Shown: one piece after another, positions 5,619-6,276 of the stretch
How positions within the stretch are numbered: position 1 is the first letter of the stretch
How the letters are laid out: each line of letters starts with the position of its first letter
From: Chloroflexota bacterium
GTDB taxonomy: Bacteria > Chloroflexota > Anaerolineae > Anaerolineales > UBA11579
DNA: 6,276 nucleotides
Reading direction: 5' to 3'
NCBI GenBank assembly: GCA_003486225.1
Contig: DNGN01000345.1
Location: 12,721-18,996 of the forward strand
Program-made: the position numbers and the translations under genes
Notes under the pieces: model-generated
Databases searched by the model: none
What the model was told of the DNA's origin: nothing
Seen by the model: the letters and a program-made list of their open reading frames with translations, nothing else

Positions 5619-6276
5619 ATGTCCTTTTTTTCCAGCCTTGAGAAACGAGCCCGTCAGATCAATTCACTGCTTTGCATCGGACTTGATCCCCACATCCATG
5701 ACTTACCCGAACCAACCGCCCAAGCTGCTCTAGACTTTTGCACCAGGCTCGTTCAAGCTACCCAGGATCTGGCTTTGGTATTCAAACCCAATATCGCATT
5801 TTTCGAAGCCCTTGGAAGCCAGGGCTATCAAGCACTGCAATCGCTGATCGCCTCTATTCCGCCTGAGGTGCCTGTCCTGTTGGATGCAAAACGCGGTGAT
5901 ATCGCGTCCACAGCAGATGCATACGCCCATGCTGCATTTGATATCCTAGGAGCCCATGCCATTACTTTAAATCCTTACCTGGGTTTCGATTCCATCACAC
6001 CCTTTATTAAAGACCCGGAGCGCGGTGCTTTCCTGGTCTGCAAGACCTCCAATCCTGGTTCATCGGATATCCAGGATATTCCGCTCGTTTCAGGAAAGCC
6101 TGTTTACGAGCATCTGGCTTCGCTGGCCCGCACTTGGAACAGTTTAGACAACATCGGGCTGGTTGTTGGCGCGACCCACCCACCCGCACTGAAACGAGTT
6201 CGAAAAGCTGCCCCATCTATCTGGATCCTTGCGCCAGGGATTGGGGCTCAGGGGGGCGAATTGGAAGATGCTCTCA
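5619..6276 (+). CDS. pyrF: Orotidine 5'-phosphate decarboxylase (type 2), 3' end outside window
   Basis: This enzyme decarboxylates OMP to UMP, the last step of the de novo pathway. The translation begins MSFFSSLEKRARQINSLLCI and is open to the window edge (219 complete codons). LCIGLDP (Asp23) and FKPNIAFFEALG (Lys56) hold the orotidine. LLDAKRGDIASTADAYA carries the catalytic Asp89-x-Lys91-x-x-Asp94 set. CKTSNPGS (141-148) and ILAPGIGAQGG (203-213) form the phosphate-binding loops. The DAKRGDI form with this spacing and the longer barrel point to the type 2 bacterial subfamily and not to the E. coli-type enzyme. AGGAG (5608-5612) lies six bases before the ATG. It is the third gene of the pyrC-pyrB-pyrF operon, 89 bases after pyrB. 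Roughly 50 residues are probably missing at the right. Confidence 0.95.
   Translation, partial: MSFFSSLEKRARQINSLLCIGLDPHIHDLPEPTAQAALDFCTRLVQATQDLALVFKPNIAFFEALGSQGYQALQSLIASIPPEVPVLLDAKRGDIASTADAYAHAAFDILGAHAITLNPYLGFDSITPFIKDPERGAFLVCKTSNPGSSDIQDIPLVSGKPVYEHLASLARTWNSLDNIGLVVGATHPPALKRVRKAAPSIWILAPGIGAQGGELEDAL

Noticed and set aside
5625..5631. T7 run near the pyrF start as a possible phase-variable tract
   Set aside because: Seven Ts encoding Phe-Phe in a housekeeping enzyme is ordinary, and the frame is intact.

Overview
The window is a compact bacterial segment of moderate GC that reads as three blocks. The organism is bacterial: good Shine-Dalgarno sites in front of most genes, sigma70-type -35/-10 boxes, short gaps and ATGA overlaps. 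A NuoB-type complex I subunit, an IscX homologue, a SufR-like regulator and a strikingly CAD-like pyrC-pyrB pair suggest a deep-branching environmental lineage. Chloroflexota (Anaerolineae-like) is my best guess, but it comes from recollection of gene content and no database was consulted.

Block 1 (positions 1-606, minus strand) is iscX followed by nuoB, one base apart. nuoB runs off the left edge. A near-consensus promoter (TTGACC, 17 bp, TATAAT) sits so close to the iscX ATG that the transcript should be leaderless or nearly so.

Block 2 (787-3296, plus strand) is divergent from block 1. It is a tightly packed operon of a winged-helix regulator with three C-terminal cysteines arranged like those of the Fe-S sensor SufR, a DEDDh 3'-5' exonuclease with a TTG start, and an uncharacterised 440-aa protein with a Pol-beta-type nucleotidyltransferase signature. 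The last two overlap by ATGA. The 180-bp region between the divergent operons (607-786) holds both promoters and four copies of AGTATNAT, two of which include the -10 boxes. This suggests that the regulator controls both iscX-nuoB and itself.

Block 3 (3293-6276, plus strand) is a pyrimidine biosynthesis operon: pyrC (dihydroorotase), pyrB (aspartate carbamoyltransferase) and pyrF (OMP decarboxylase, cut by the right edge). Its promoter begins on the stop codon of the preceding gene. Between promoter and pyrC is a leader of about 125 nt. It holds a possible 34-codon ORF, a 7-bp hairpin, and a strong intrinsic terminator ending 8 nt before the pyrC ATG. The stop codon of the small ORF lies inside the terminator hairpin and pyrC has no Shine-Dalgarno of its own. 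The layout fits translation-coupled attenuation of the E. coli pyrBI kind, and I see no recognisable PyrR-binding loop.

Most worth following up are the pyr leader, the regulator/operator/iscX arrangement, and the exonuclease-nucleotidyltransferase pair.
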